A DNA stretch of 32,865 nt from Deltaproteobacteria bacterium (lineage in GTDB: Bacteria; Desulfobacterota; Binatia; UBA9968). Below, piece by piece: positions 18,125 to 27,391 of this stretch (its first letter is position 1; each line of letters starts with the position of its first letter). Under the pieces are notes generated by a model. That model did not search any database. It was not told the origin of the DNA and was given only the letters and a program-made list of their open reading frames with translations. The DNA lies in the NCBI GenBank assembly GCA_005879605.1, contig VBKE01000312.1:1-32865 (forward strand), in the 5' to 3' direction. The translations under genes and the position numbers were made by a program.

Positions 18125-19237
18125 CTATTTCTGTTTAGCCTGCGCCAAAACCTCGTCGACTAGCTTCCGTAAAGGTTTTACGTCCTCGTACTGGGGCAGG
18201 CTGGACAGGAGATATTTGTCCCCTTCTTTAGGAACCTGTTCCTCCTTGAAGGCAACCATGTCCTTTGGAATATCGGTGCGAAAGGAGTTTCTGCCGGTTA
18301 ATCTCTGCCACACCAACTGGCCGTCACGAGACAAAAACCAGTTGAGGTAAACCTTCGTTGCGTTCGGATGCGGAGCATTCTTGAAAACAACGATATGACC
18401 CGAGCCCGTACTGATCGTGTCGCCCTCTTTTTCACTGAAAATCTGCATCACCGGCAGTCCCTGTTTGCGCGCGTTCTCCGTGTTCTCGAATTTCGCCATA
18501 ACGTGCATGTAATATTTCCCCGCCCCCACCCAGTCCATCATTTGGTGCTCGTTGTTGCCAAAAGTGAGTTGCGCCTCGGTGAGCAGCCGTCTGATGAACT
18601 TCGGGCCAAGGTCAGGGCTGTAATAGAGGAATCTCCAGCTCCCGATGTTGCCGGCGGAATCCGCGTCCGTCATGACCATCTTGCCTCTATACTTGGGTGC
18701 AAGCAGGTCCCACCAGGACTGGATCTCCCCAGGCTTGATGAAATTCGTGTTGATTGCTGCGATACCCGATCCGGCGTCCCCTTGAGCCATGAAAACGTGC
18801 TGCCCTTCGGGATCGGCGTACAGGTGTTTCTTGGACCACCACTTCGTCTGATCAACCACTTCGGGAAGAACCAACAGCGGTGGAATCGGCTGCAAATGGC
18901 CGGCCTTATGGTAGACGAGCACCATGGTCCCGCCGCCACCGACGCTGAGGTCCACGAGATGCTTGCTCGCCCTTTTCTCCGCCATGATCTTCTTGGCCAG
19001 GTCGCTTCCCGATCCGCCGACAAAATTGATCTTGATCTTGGGATAGGCGTCTTTGAAAGCAAGAAGAGCTTTGCCCACTCCCGCGCGCGACTGCCCGTAG
19101 ATCGTGACCTCGCCTTCCTTTTCAGCGGCGGCTACGCTCTTTTCCCAATCCTGCTTCCAGTCGCCGTAGACGGAAGCGGCAAGAGAGATGTTGAGAAACA
19201 GTGTCCCTAACAGACTTGCTTTCAGTGAAGTTCTCAC
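18125..19237 (-). CDS. ABC extracellular solute-binding protein (Fe3+/polyamine-type, family 1)
   Basis: A periplasmic binding protein of about 370 residues. The frame is open to 19357, but GTG 19237 has AAGGAG 7 nt upstream and is followed directly by a clean signal peptide (VRTSLKASLLGTLFLNISLAASVYG), so I place the start there. The mature part begins with the family pattern WEKSVAAAEKEGEVTIYGQS and later shows PKIKINFVGGSGSDLAKKI, as in AfuA/FutA/PotD-like proteins. No permease or ATPase gene lies next to it. It is convergent with the formate dehydrogenase operon and precedes a second orphan binding protein. Ligand unknown. Confidence 0.9.
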   Translation of the reverse strand: MRTSLKASLLGTLFLNISLAASVYGDWKQDWEKSVAAAEKEGEVTIYGQSRAGVGKALLAFKDAYPKIKINFVGGSGSDLAKKIMAEKRASKHLVDLSVGGGGTMVLVYHKAGHLQPIPPLLVLPEVVDQTKWWSKKHLYADPEGQHVFMAQGDAGSGIAAINTNFIKPGEIQSWWDLLAPKYRGKMVMTDADSAGNIGSWRFLYYSPDLGPKFIRRLLTEAQLTFGNNEHQMMDWVGAGKYYMHVMAKFENTENARKQGLPVMQIFSEKEGDTISTGSGHIVVFKNAPHPNATKVYLNWFLSRDGQLVWQRLTGRNSFRTDIPKDMVAFKEEQVPKEGDKYLLSSLPQYEDVKPLRKLVDEVLAQAKQK

Positions 19238-19421
19238 ATGACATCTCCTTGAAAGTTTTCTGGCGCCGTGAAACCTACAACTTACGCTAGCGGAGATGCG
19301 CCTAATGTTTTTACAAAAAAATAGAGGGAAGCGACTCTCGGTCAGCGTCGTCGTCAAAGGGTCCTTCCGCTGGACCGCCCCTGTTCTTTCCCTTTTCTCT
19401 GCCAGTGTCCTGGCTTTTGTG

Positions 19422-20384
19422 TCACCTTGTTTTAAGGGATGACGCTGCTTCGTTTATAAAGGACCAGTTGGCGAGCTTGTCGAGCGGGAAAGTACTGGGT
19501 ACTTCCGCCAAATTTGCCGCGGCTCTCAGGCCCTTCTCGGAGGGGATTCCACTGTCGGACCAAATATCTCTCAATCTCTCGTAAGCTTTTTTGGCCATTT
19601 CCAAAGTCTCCAGACCGAGAAATTCCTTCAACAGAGGAAGCGCCTCTTCCCTGTGCGTTTTTGTATAACCGATTCCCTTTAGGGCTCCGACCAAAACGTT
19701 TTTCACTTCGTTAGGCCGGTCTCGGAGGCGATCGTTGTGTGCGACGATACCGGCGAGAGGAAATTCTGCAACATCCTTAAGATAAACAAGCGGTCTAAAG
19801 CCATCCTTCTCTAGATACAGGTCATGCGGGATCAGCAACATCGCCGCGTCAACATTGCCGCCCTTGAGGGCCGTCACACCGTTTGGCGTGCTCGCTAGGC
19901 TGACAATTTTTACTTCGTTGGGATCGATCCTGAACTTCTCGAGGATCATGAGCAATTCACGATGAACCGTGCCGCCGGGCTGGCTGATGGCCACCACACG
20001 GCCGCGCAACTGAGCCGGCGAAGTAATCTCGTGCTTTGCCACCAGAACGTGGTGCGATCTTTCACAAAACACCAAGATAAGACTGGCAGGCAAGCCGCGT
20101 GCGATAGCCGTCATCGGAGAGCCGATTTGCGTTATGAATCCAATCTGCTTTGACGCTAGGGCAGCCAAAGCTGTGCGCGCCTGCATGGTGACCGGCAACA
20201 ATTCGAGCCCTAGGTCGCGGAATATCCCCTTTTTCCACGTCACATAGAGAGGGAACCAAGTCGCGCTATTGGTTGGAACACCGATATGGATGGTGGCCAG
20301 CGTCTCTGCATAGGCGACATGCAAAGAGCCAAATAGGAGGGTCATCGCGACGGATAGACTGATCGTGTGTCTGGTGGGATTCAC
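19422..20384 (-). CDS. NMT1-type ABC substrate-binding protein, orphan
   Basis: A 320-residue periplasmic binding protein with an N-terminal signal peptide (hydrophobic SLSVAMTLLFGSLHVAYA followed by E). It has family segments typical of NMT1/TauA proteins: IHIGVPTNSATWFPLYVTWKKG, LGLELLPVTM, ITSPAQLRGRVVAIS and GNVDAAMLLIPHDL. The GTG at 20384 follows AGGCAGGA. It belongs to the same broad family as the binding protein at 10186-11148 but is clearly divergent. No membrane or ATPase genes adjoin it, so it either shares a transporter encoded elsewhere or acts as a sensor. The next gene upstream, a VOC protein, is 45 bp away on the same strand. Confidence 0.9.
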   Translation of the reverse strand: MNPTRHTISLSVAMTLLFGSLHVAYAETLATIHIGVPTNSATWFPLYVTWKKGIFRDLGLELLPVTMQARTALAALASKQIGFITQIGSPMTAIARGLPASLILVFCERSHHVLVAKHEITSPAQLRGRVVAISQPGGTVHRELLMILEKFRIDPNEVKIVSLASTPNGVTALKGGNVDAAMLLIPHDLYLEKDGFRPLVYLKDVAEFPLAGIVAHNDRLRDRPNEVKNVLVGALKGIGYTKTHREEALPLLKEFLGLETLEMAKKAYERLRDIWSDSGIPSEKGLRAAANLAEVPSTFPLDKLANWSFINEAASSLKTR

Positions 20385-20429
20385 GTCCTGCCTTTTTCGG
20401 CGCGGCGGACGGACTCGTCAACAGCCGCT

Positions 20430-21269
20430 CTAGGCATGTAATCCCTCAGACGAATAGGCTGCGCGTGATGCTTCTCGCTCGGAGAGATCCAAGACTATAC
20501 CGTCGGGATCAGACAGCGAATACTGGCCAATTCGACAGCCGTCCATATCTTCCTTTGTGATATGTCCGAAAACTCCACCGGCGATATCTTTCGGAGCAGC
20601 GGCCGGGAAAGAAGTCGCAAGCTCGGCAAGGTCCTTCTTCGCATTCTCCAAGCTCTCAACCGCGAAGCCAAAGTGATCGAGGCCCTGCCTCATGCTCATG
20701 TAGGAATGGTTGCTTGTCCGCCTTATAACCAGATCTACCGTACCGTCGGTTACGCAGAGGGTATCTTCATCACGAAAATTTTTGCCTTCCTTGAGTTCAA
20801 AAACCTCATGATAAAATTCGGCGACCTGCTCGGGCTCCAGAGCTCTGATGGCGATGTGGTTGATTTGCCTTGGTTGCTCCCAGCCGTGTTCCTTGTAACC
20901 TTCCTGAACTTTTGGATGTTCTTTCCACGAGATGTCGAACTGCGCTCCAGCCGGGTCATGACTCCTGAATACGGCGAATGCCACTTGCTCCAATCCTTTG
21001 GTGACCAAGGTCTTCGGGTATTTCTGCTGCATTTTTTCTAGAATGCTGCCGACGTCGTCCACCTCGAAGCCGAAATGATCGAGCGCCGCCGCAAAGCCCG
21101 GACGCCGGTTCAGAACCGCGAGGCCTATGACCCCATCGCTGATATGTCCCCTGTTGGGATCGTTAAAACTGCGTGTGATGCGCTTCATTCCGAATACCTT
21201 CTGGTAAAAAGTTGCCATCCGATCGTGGTTCTCAGTATAGAGAGCGAGATGTCTAATTTTAGTGGACAT
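20430..21269 (-). CDS. Two-domain VOC protein (extradiol dioxygenase-like)
   Basis: A 279-residue protein with two vicinal-oxygen-chelate modules: residues ~5-115 (IRHLALYTENHDRMATFYQKVFGM) and ~133-270 (INHIAIRALEPEQVAEFYHEVFEL). Both contain the mid-domain LDHFGF His. The architecture matches type I extradiol ring-cleaving dioxygenases. However, at the last metal position, normally Glu in an IEL strand, both modules have Asp (FDISW and VLDLSE), so Fe-dependent ring cleavage is not assured. GAAGGGAGAA upstream of ATG 21269 supports the start. It probably forms a transcription unit with the downstream binding protein, which suggests a catabolic role for its ligand. Confidence 0.88.
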   Translation of the reverse strand: MSTKIRHLALYTENHDRMATFYQKVFGMKRITRSFNDPNRGHISDGVIGLAVLNRRPGFAAALDHFGFEVDDVGSILEKMQQKYPKTLVTKGLEQVAFAVFRSHDPAGAQFDISWKEHPKVQEGYKEHGWEQPRQINHIAIRALEPEQVAEFYHEVFELKEGKNFRDEDTLCVTDGTVDLVIRRTSNHSYMSMRQGLDHFGFAVESLENAKKDLAELATSFPAAAPKDIAGGVFGHITKEDMDGCRIGQYSLSDPDGIVLDLSEREASRAAYSSEGLHA

Positions 21270-21484
21270 GGCTTCTCCCTTCTTTAAGAGCGAATGCGTC
21301 TTCGCAGTTAACGGTTGCCTGGAGTTTCAGCGGTTACGGCCTACTTCAAAGAAACTGGCTGCCTCTTACCAAAGTAGAGATACCACGTCAACTGAGCTCT
21401 CTCACACTCGGCATAGATCCTCCTTTCGGACCCGGAAAAGAATCCTCGACCCTTCGATGAAAATTGTTCTCCGAACCTAGAGCG

Positions 21485-21622
21485 CTATCTCCCCACCAAT
21501 ATTAGGATTCCTGCCAGCAGCGCGAGCGCGCTCATCAACTTACTGGGGATTACGAAACGCACGAACGACGGCAGACCACTCAGAATAAGCCAGACGGCCA
21601 ATAGTATCATTCCGACAGACAT
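21485..21622 (-). CDS. Small two-helix membrane protein, 45 aa
   Basis: ATG 21622 is preceded by GGGGAGGAG at 5 nt spacing, an excellent ribosome-binding site. The 45 residues form two hydrophobic helices (MSVGMILLAVWLILSGLP and LMSALALLAGILILVG) joined by a short loop with RFVIPSK. Longer in-frame extension to 21670 adds a polar segment with no ribosome-binding site and is unlikely. Similar tiny two-helix proteins are common in proteobacteria, but their role is unknown. Confidence 0.75.
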   Translation of the reverse strand: MSVGMILLAVWLILSGLPSFVRFVIPSKLMSALALLAGILILVGR

Positions 21623-21844
21623 TTCGACTCCTCCCCTTTTATATGAGTTCTTGAGTTCTTTTCCGCCCAATCCTTGTAGGTCGAAGGACCGTCGCGAAAC
21701 GCCAAACTAACAGAGTTGATCCTGTGCGACTCGCTTAACAAAAGATTACGCCAGGATCCTGTCTTAGGGTCGCGATGATTCTTTCCAAGCCTGAAATCAA
21801 AAAAGAGAGCGCCGATAAAAGCTGGGGCGAGAAGAGCGTGGCCA

Positions 21845-22237
21845 TCATGACTGGCGCAGGTCTTGGGCGAGTTCGACGAGATGGCCATCGGGGTCGCGTA
21901 CGTAAGCCGTCCGTTGTCCCCAGAACCGATCCGTCGGCGGCACCGCGGGTAGAGCGCCGCGCGCAACCAATTCGCTAAATGCCGCATCGACGTCAGCCAC
22001 TTTAAAGCCGATCTCAAACCCCGGCGCGTTCGAAGCCGGCGCGTCTAAAGATATGCCCAAGGTTTTTGCCATGGCACTTCGAGTATAAAGGGCAAGACGC
22101 GTGGCGCCTGTGTCAAGCTGCGCGTAATCTCCGGAGCAATGTCCGAGCCGGAGCCCCAAAACTCCAGTGTAGAAGTGCAACGCTCGATCCAAGTCCTCCA
22201 CGATCAAAATCATATAGTCAGGCGCGGTTAATTCCAC
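21845..22237 (-). CDS. Single-domain VOC / glyoxalase-like protein
   Basis: A 130-residue protein with one glyoxalase/bleomycin-resistance/dioxygenase fold: MILIVEDLDRALHFYTGVLGLRLG at the start, ApGFEIGFKVADVDAAFSEL in the middle and the end signature VRDPDGHLVELAQDL with the metal-site Glu intact. It presumably works as a homodimer. GTG 22237 has GGGAG 6 nt upstream. The short length suits glyoxalase I-like, fosfomycin-resistance-like or methylmalonyl-CoA epimerase-like members; sequence alone cannot choose. Confidence 0.88.
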   Translation of the reverse strand: MELTAPDYMILIVEDLDRALHFYTGVLGLRLGHCSGDYAQLDTGATRLALYTRSAMAKTLGISLDAPASNAPGFEIGFKVADVDAAFSELVARGALPAVPPTDRFWGQRTAYVRDPDGHLVELAQDLRQS

Positions 22238-22298
22238 AACTCGCTCCCAGTTTCGCTCGTTCGCAGTCTGCAGATCAACGTCCTTCGCAAGGCATCAA

Positions 22299-22436
22299 TC
22301 ACTTGAGACACTCCAAAATTTCTTCCCGGAGTTTCAACAGTAGCCCTTCAACTTCCTTTGGCTTCCAATCTTTCCCCCGCCTTTCAACCTGTGCGACATA
22401 CCTGTCCAGAATGGGCTCGATCAACAAGACATTCAT
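22299..22436 (-). CDS. Hypothetical 45-aa protein
   Basis: A short frame from ATG 22436 to TGA 22299-22301 encodes a charged, helix-prone peptide starting MNVLLIEPILDRYVAQVERR and ending LREEILECLK. An in-frame TGA two codons upstream defines the start. AAGGAG occurs 12 nt upstream, longer than ideal. The remainder of the 318-bp gap between pgeF and the VOC gene (22238-22555) shows nothing else I recognise. No family assigned. Confidence 0.45.
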   Translation of the reverse strand: MNVLLIEPILDRYVAQVERRGKDWKPKEVEGLLLKLREEILECLK

Positions 22437-22555
22437 GACTCAGACCAGCTCCTTAGGCTATTGTCCCTTCTTTAAGGTCTCGTCAAACGCAGGTCAGCTC
22501 AGGCCGTTATTTCTTAACAACTTGACTCAGCCTGTCTATCGCTTTACGGGAATCG

Positions 22556-23326
22556 CTATGGTGCCCAGCCGATGAAACTGATCTGGCGACCTGTTTTTTT
22601 CCGTTCGCGTCGATACGAAAAAAAGTCGTTCGCCGCGCAGCAGGTGCAGGGGCCGACCGAGAGAATCTGTTGGCTCGGGATGCCGGCTCTTTCGAGAATG
22701 GCGCGATTCAAGCTTCTCAAATCCAAAAATGTTTTTGCTTCTCGAGATTCCAAGGCAATCTCGGCGAGCTTACCCCATTTTTCGACCAGAGGACGCGAGA
22801 CATCTTCTTTGACCTCGTAGCAGCACGCGCCGATGGCGGGACCTAAGGCGGCTTCGATTCCATCAGTCGCCACACCGTACTGTTTTCTCAAAATGCCGAC
22901 TGTTTTTGCTGCAATTCCAGCAAGCGTGCCGCGCCAGCCGGCGTGAACCGCCGCCGCAATTCTCTGTTCCGGCGCGACAAACAGGATCGGCACACAATCC
23001 GCCGTTAGAACCCCCAGATAGGCATCCTTCTCTCGCGTTACCATGCCATCGGCTTCGCCGGCTTCCTTGATCTTGGTCTCCTTGACCTCGACGATATGAT
23101 CGCCGTGGACCTGATTCATCGTGATGATGCGGCCGTCGTGGATTCCTACAGCCAGCTTCATATCGCAGACATTCTGGCTGACGATCTTGGCGTCGTCTCC
23201 GACGCGATAAGAGACGTTCAGCCCTGCATAAGGTCCGACACTTTTGCCGCCCTGGCGTCCCAAAAATCCGTGAAGTAGATCAGGGTAGCGATTCCACTGC
23301 TCGACTCGTAACCAGTTTAGCTTCAT
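22556..23326 (-). CDS. pgeF: Peptidoglycan editing factor PgeF / laccase-domain (YfiH, DUF152) protein
   Basis: A 256-residue cytoplasmic protein with the three-ligand metal site of the YfiH family: H74 in MNQVHGDHIV, C111 in LTADCVPILF and H128 in VHAGWRGTLAG. The C-terminus shows the conserved SVGPCTCCAANDFFSYRRER segment. Members hydrolyse misincorporated Ser from UDP-MurNAc-peptides in E. coli, and other members have purine nucleoside phosphorylase or polyphenol oxidase activity. ATG 23326 has only a weak ribosome-binding site. Length and motifs are normal for the family. Confidence 0.95.
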   Translation of the reverse strand: MKLNWLRVEQWNRYPDLLHGFLGRQGGKSVGPYAGLNVSYRVGDDAKIVSQNVCDMKLAVGIHDGRIITMNQVHGDHIVEVKETKIKEAGEADGMVTREKDAYLGVLTADCVPILFVAPEQRIAAAVHAGWRGTLAGIAAKTVGILRKQYGVATDGIEAALGPAIGACCYEVKEDVSRPLVEKWGKLAEIALESREAKTFLDLRSLNRAILERAGIPSQQILSVGPCTCCAANDFFSYRRERKKTGRQISFIGWAP

Positions 23327-23903
23327 AGGAAACTATTATGCGTCGATTGACCCGAAGGTTGCAAGAAATTTAGTTCATTTGACAAATAACTCTCGATCCG
23401 GGAACAATCGGCGCCAATCCTTTCGCATCAGGCCTCCATCGATCATGGAAGAAAACCTTGCCTGCCTCCGAGCATGGAACCAAGTTTGCTCACCCCGTCC
23501 CCGCCGGCTCCGGACTTGAGAACGCGAATTTTTGCTTGTTTCCGGCAGAGGATTTTCGTATGACGAGAGGTAAGTGCATCGATTGGCCAACATCGAAACA
23601 GGCGCTTGGTATTTTCAGAATGAATTGATCGCCGTTCCAAAGAGAGGCCTTTTGGTGCGGACTTGTGACCGAGTCCCGGGACTATAGAAAGATTCTGCGT
23701 AGTGTGTAAGATCCCGATGATCAATCACGGCTTCACTACCCATCCTTAATGTGGTTAGGCTCGCCAGAGATCATCAAGCAAGCGATTTTGTCGAGGACGC
23801 AACATGCTCGATCCGCGAAGACGAGCCGGTGCTCGAAAATCGCTCTTGAATTGTTCTCGTTTTTCGCTGAAAAATAGGGAAACTCACTAGGCTTAAACGC
23901 TTC
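23327..23903. other. 577-bp divergent space without a recognisable gene
   Basis: The space lies between pgeF (leftward) and the lipid acyltransferase gene (rightward). Short frames of up to 93 codons exist on the minus strand but have biased, Arg/Ser-rich composition and no family features. I see no tRNA, riboswitch or repeat. The length suggests long regulatory regions or a decayed gene. Confidence 0.5.
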
Positions 23904-26900
23904 ATGGCTGAAAACCGATACATCGATCTGCTGAAGAACCGAGGCTTCTTCTGCTTCTTCTGTACGCAGTTCCTCGGCGCTTTTAACGACAATTTTTACA
24001 AGATCATCGTCACGTTGGTCGCACTCGATCTACCCGCCACGGCCAGCGGTGCAAACCCATACATCCCTCTGATCGGTGGTCTCTTCATTCTGCCGTTCCT
24101 GCTCTTTTCCGGCTACGCCGGCTATCTGGCAGACATTCACAGCAAGCGAACGATCCTGGTGGGAGTGAAGATTTTTGAAATCTTTGCCATGAGTTTCGGT
24201 CTCGTGGCGTTTTTCCTCGATCGGATGGAGCCAATGCTGGCGGTGGTTTTTCTCATGGGCCTTCACTCGACATTTTTCAGTCCGGCCAAATATGGAATTC
24301 TTCCGGAAATGCTGCCTGATAAAGATCTCGCCCGCGGCAACGGATTACTGGAGATGAGCACTTTCCTGGCCATCATCCTGGGCACCTCGTTGGGTGGCGC
24401 GATCTACGAAGCGTGGAAAGACCGATTAGGTTGGATCGGTGTTATTTTGATCGCCATCGCGGCGCTCGGAACTCTGACCAGCTTGGGAATCACCAAGGTG
24501 CCGCCCTCGGGCGCGTCGAAGAATTTCATCCTCAATCCGTTCAAGGAGTTTTGGAAGGGCGCCAAGATGCTTTACGCCGATCAACCGCTCTGGCTCACCG
24601 TGATGGGGATTTCTTATTTTTGGTTTTTGGGCGCGTTCCTCCAAATGGTCTTACCTCTATTTGGGAAAGAAATCCTGCAGCTCGGCGAAACGCGCATCGG
24701 ACTGCTATGGACTTTTGCCGCCATCGGCATCGGCGTCGGCAGCCTTGCGGCGGGACGTTTGTCGGGCGACAAGATCGAACTGGGGCTGGTTCCTCTCGGC
24801 GCCGTGGGCATGGGAATATTCTCAGTGGGACTCTTTGCCGCGCAGCCTTCGTTCAATTTGGCGGCATGGGCACTGGTCTTCTTGGGATTCTCTGGCGGTT
24901 TCTTCGCCGTCCCTCTGAATGCATTGTTACAACAACGCAGTGGGCGCGAAGAGAAAGGCCGGTTGATCGCGACGAACAATGTTTTCAACACCTTGGGGGT
25001 CCTTGCGGCCTCGGCACTGCTTTGGGGACTTTCATCGCTGCTTTATTTTTCAGCGGATCACATCATCTTGATTCTCGGATTGCTCACGTTTGCCTTGACC
25101 GCCTATGCTCTCTATCTTCTGCCTGACTTTTTTGTTCGCTTCATCTTATGGCTGCTTACCCATACGCTCTATCGTATCCGCATCATCGGCCAGGAAAACA
25201 TTCCCACTCGCGGACCGGCGCTGTTGATTTCCAATCACGTCTCTTTCATCGATGCGCTGCTCGTCGGCGCGACGATGCCGCGCTTCATTCGCTTCATGCT
25301 TCATCGCGACTATTACGACATCCGATGGCTGAACTGGTTTTTCAGTCTAATGAAGTCTATTCCTGTCTCAGCCACGAATCGTCGCGACATCGTTCAATCG
25401 TTGAGGCGCGCGCGGGAGGAGCTGGAGAAAGGCCAGGTCGTCTGCATCTTCGCGGAAGGAGCTATCAGCCGCACGGGACACCTTCTGCCGTTCAAGCGCG
25501 GCTTCGAGAGAATCGTCGATGGGCTCGATGCGCCGATCGTGCCGGTTCACCTGGACCAGCTCTGGGGCAGCATTTTCAGTTTTAAAGATGGCCGCTTTTT
25601 CTGGAAATGGCCAAAGCTATTTCCTTACCCGGTAACGGTATCATTCGGCGCGCCGCTGCCGTCAAACAGCGAAACGCAACAGGTTCGCCAGGCGGTATTG
25701 GAATTGGAAACCAACGCGGTCTACTACCGCCGCAGCGCCCAGGAGCTGCTGCACGGCAAATTTATCCGCTCCGCGAAGCAACATTGGTCTTCCTTCTGCA
25801 TGGCCGACACGACGGGCGTCGAATTGTCTTTCGGTAAGGCTCTGATCGGAAGCCTGCTTTTTTCGCGCTGGCTGCGAAAACACCGCGCCAACCAATCAAT
25901 GGTCGGGGTTGTGCTTCCGGCTTCGGTCGGCGGGGCGCTCGTCAACGTGGGCATCCTTCTGGCCGGCAAAGTGCCGGTCAACCTGAACTTCACCGCCGGG
26001 CCCGAGGCGATGACTGCGGCGATCCAGCAGTGCGGCATCGACACGATTCTGACTTCCCGCGCTTTTTTGTCTAAAGCGCAGATCGAAGAGACGTCGCGTA
26101 TGGTCTTTGTCGAGGAGATTAGGAAATCGTTTTCGTCAGGCGAAAAAGTTTTGGCCACGCTCACGGCGTTTCTGATTCCGGGCCGGTACTTGGAGCGTCA
26201 CTACATCAAGAATCAGAAACCCGATAGCCTTGCGACGGTCATCTTTTCCAGTGGCAGCACGGGAACGCCCAAGGGTGTCATGCTTTCCCACCACAATATC
26301 ATCTCCAACATCGAAAGCGTTTGCCAAGTTATTCCGTTCACTTCCAGCGACCGAATTATGGGCGTCTTGCCTTTTTTTCACTCCTTCGGTTTTAGCATTT
26401 CCCTCTGGCTCCCTCTGGTCGCCGGGTTTGGCGCCGTCTACCACCCGAACCCCATGGACGCCAAGACCATTGGCGATACCGTGGAAAAGTATCAAGCCAC
26501 GCTTTTGATCAGCACGCCGACGTTTTACGCCGGCTACATGAGACGCTGCTCGCGTGAACAGTTTTCCTCGTTGCGCTACGCGATTGCCGGCGCGGAAAAG
26601 CTGCGCGAACAAATTGCCAAAGACTTCAAAGATAACTACGGCTTCGATCTTCTCGAGGGTTACGGCTGCACGGAACTCGCCCCCGTGGTTTCCGTGAATC
26701 TTCCGGACGTAATCGACGGCGCCGAAAGGCAGGTCGGCAACAAACCCGGGACGGTCGGCCATCCGATTCCCGGCGTCGCAGTAAAGATCATTGATCCCAG
26801 CACAGAACGACCGCTGCCCATCGGTCAAGAAGGTTTGCTGCTCGTCAAGGGACCGAATCGCATGCTCGGCTACCTTGGTCAACCGGAACTCACACAGCTG

Positions 26901-27302
26901 GCGATGCGCGACGGCTGGTACATCACCGGAGATATCGCCTCGATCGATGAAGACGGCTTTGTCCGAATTACGGACCGTCTCTCAAGATTCAGCAAAATCG
27001 GCGGTGAAATGGTCCCGCACGTGAAGGTCGAAGAAGCCATCAATGGTATCCTGGGCAACATCGCCTCCGTGGTGACTTCGATTCCCGACCCACAAAGAGG
27101 AGAAAAGCTGGTCGCATTTTACACCCAGAACGGCATGCCGACCGACGAACTTTGGGAAAAGCTCAATCAGTCGGACCTCCCGAAGCTTTGGATTCCAAAG
27201 CGCGAAAACTTTTACTGGATCGAATCGATTCCCCTTCTCGGATCGGGGAAGGTGGATTTGAAGCGGGTAAAAACAATGGCCGCAGAGAAGGCGAGCCTCT
27301 GA
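23904..27302 (+). CDS. aas: LplT-PlsC-acyl-ACP synthetase fusion (lysophospholipid recycling)
   Basis: A 1132-residue, three-module inner-membrane protein. Residues 1-410 are an MFS/LplT-like lysophospholipid flippase (FCTQFLGAFNDNFYK at the start). Residues ~420-620 are a PlsC acyltransferase with the catalytic NHxxxxD (N444-H445...D450) and FAEGAISRTG (516-525). Residues ~640-1132 are an AMP-binding acyl-ACP synthetase with FSSGSTGTPKG (~782-792), YGCTELAPVV (~919), the ITDRLSRFSKIGG hinge and catalytic Lys K1116 in GSGKVDLKR. Together they import lysophospholipid, activate a fatty acid and re-acylate the lipid. In E. coli LplT and Aas are separate; the full fusion is known in other bacteria. 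It begins the plus-strand block ending in bioB and is 89 bp from the next gene. Confidence 0.95.
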   Translation: MAENRYIDLLKNRGFFCFFCTQFLGAFNDNFYKIIVTLVALDLPATASGANPYIPLIGGLFILPFLLFSGYAGYLADIHSKRTILVGVKIFEIFAMSFGLVAFFLDRMEPMLAVVFLMGLHSTFFSPAKYGILPEMLPDKDLARGNGLLEMSTFLAIILGTSLGGAIYEAWKDRLGWIGVILIAIAALGTLTSLGITKVPPSGASKNFILNPFKEFWKGAKMLYADQPLWLTVMGISYFWFLGAFLQMVLPLFGKEILQLGETRIGLLWTFAAIGIGVGSLAAGRLSGDKIELGLVPLGAVGMGIFSVGLFAAQPSFNLAAWALVFLGFSGGFFAVPLNALLQQRSGREEKGRLIATNNVFNTLGVLAASALLWGLSSLLYFSADHIILILGLLTFALTAYALYLLPDFFVRFILWLLTHTLYRIRIIGQENIPTRGPALLISNHVSFIDALLVGATMPRFIRFMLHRDYYDIRWLNWFFSLMKSIPVSATNRRDIVQSLRRAREELEKGQVVCIFAEGAISRTGHLLPFKRGFERIVDGLDAPIVPVHLDQLWGSIFSFKDGRFFWKWPKLFPYPVTVSFGAPLPSNSETQQVRQAVLELETNAVYYRRSAQELLHGKFIRSAKQHWSSFCMADTTGVELSFGKALIGSLLFSRWLRKHRANQSMVGVVLPASVGGALVNVGILLAGKVPVNLNFTAGPEAMTAAIQQCGIDTILTSRAFLSKAQIEETSRMVFVEEIRKSFSSGEKVLATLTAFLIPGRYLERHYIKNQKPDSLATVIFSSGSTGTPKGVMLSHHNIISNIESVCQVIPFTSSDRIMGVLPFFHSFGFSISLWLPLVAGFGAVYHPNPMDAKTIGDTVEKYQATLLISTPTFYAGYMRRCSREQFSSLRYAIAGAEKLREQIAKDFKDNYGFDLLEGYGCTELAPVVSVNLPDVIDGAERQVGNKPGTVGHPIPGVAVKIIDPSTERPLPIGQEGLLLVKGPNRMLGYLGQPELTQLAMRDGWYITGDIASIDEDGFVRITDRLSRFSKIGGEMVPHVKVEEAINGILGNIASVVTSIPDPQRGEKLVAFYTQNGMPTDELWEKLNQSDLPKLWIPKRENFYWIESIPLLGSGKVDLKRVKTMAAEKASL

Positions 27303-27391
27303 GAATTGACTCTCGTCCAGAGAAAAAAGTGTGTGACCTGCCGCCGATTCCTTCCATTCACATCACCGAAGCATCGACCAAGGAGAGCTAA

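Noticed and set aside
23443..23724. 93-codon minus-strand frame in the 577-bp gap
   Set aside because: No ribosome-binding site or family features; composition resembles random frame. It may be part of a decayed gene, but this cannot be supported.
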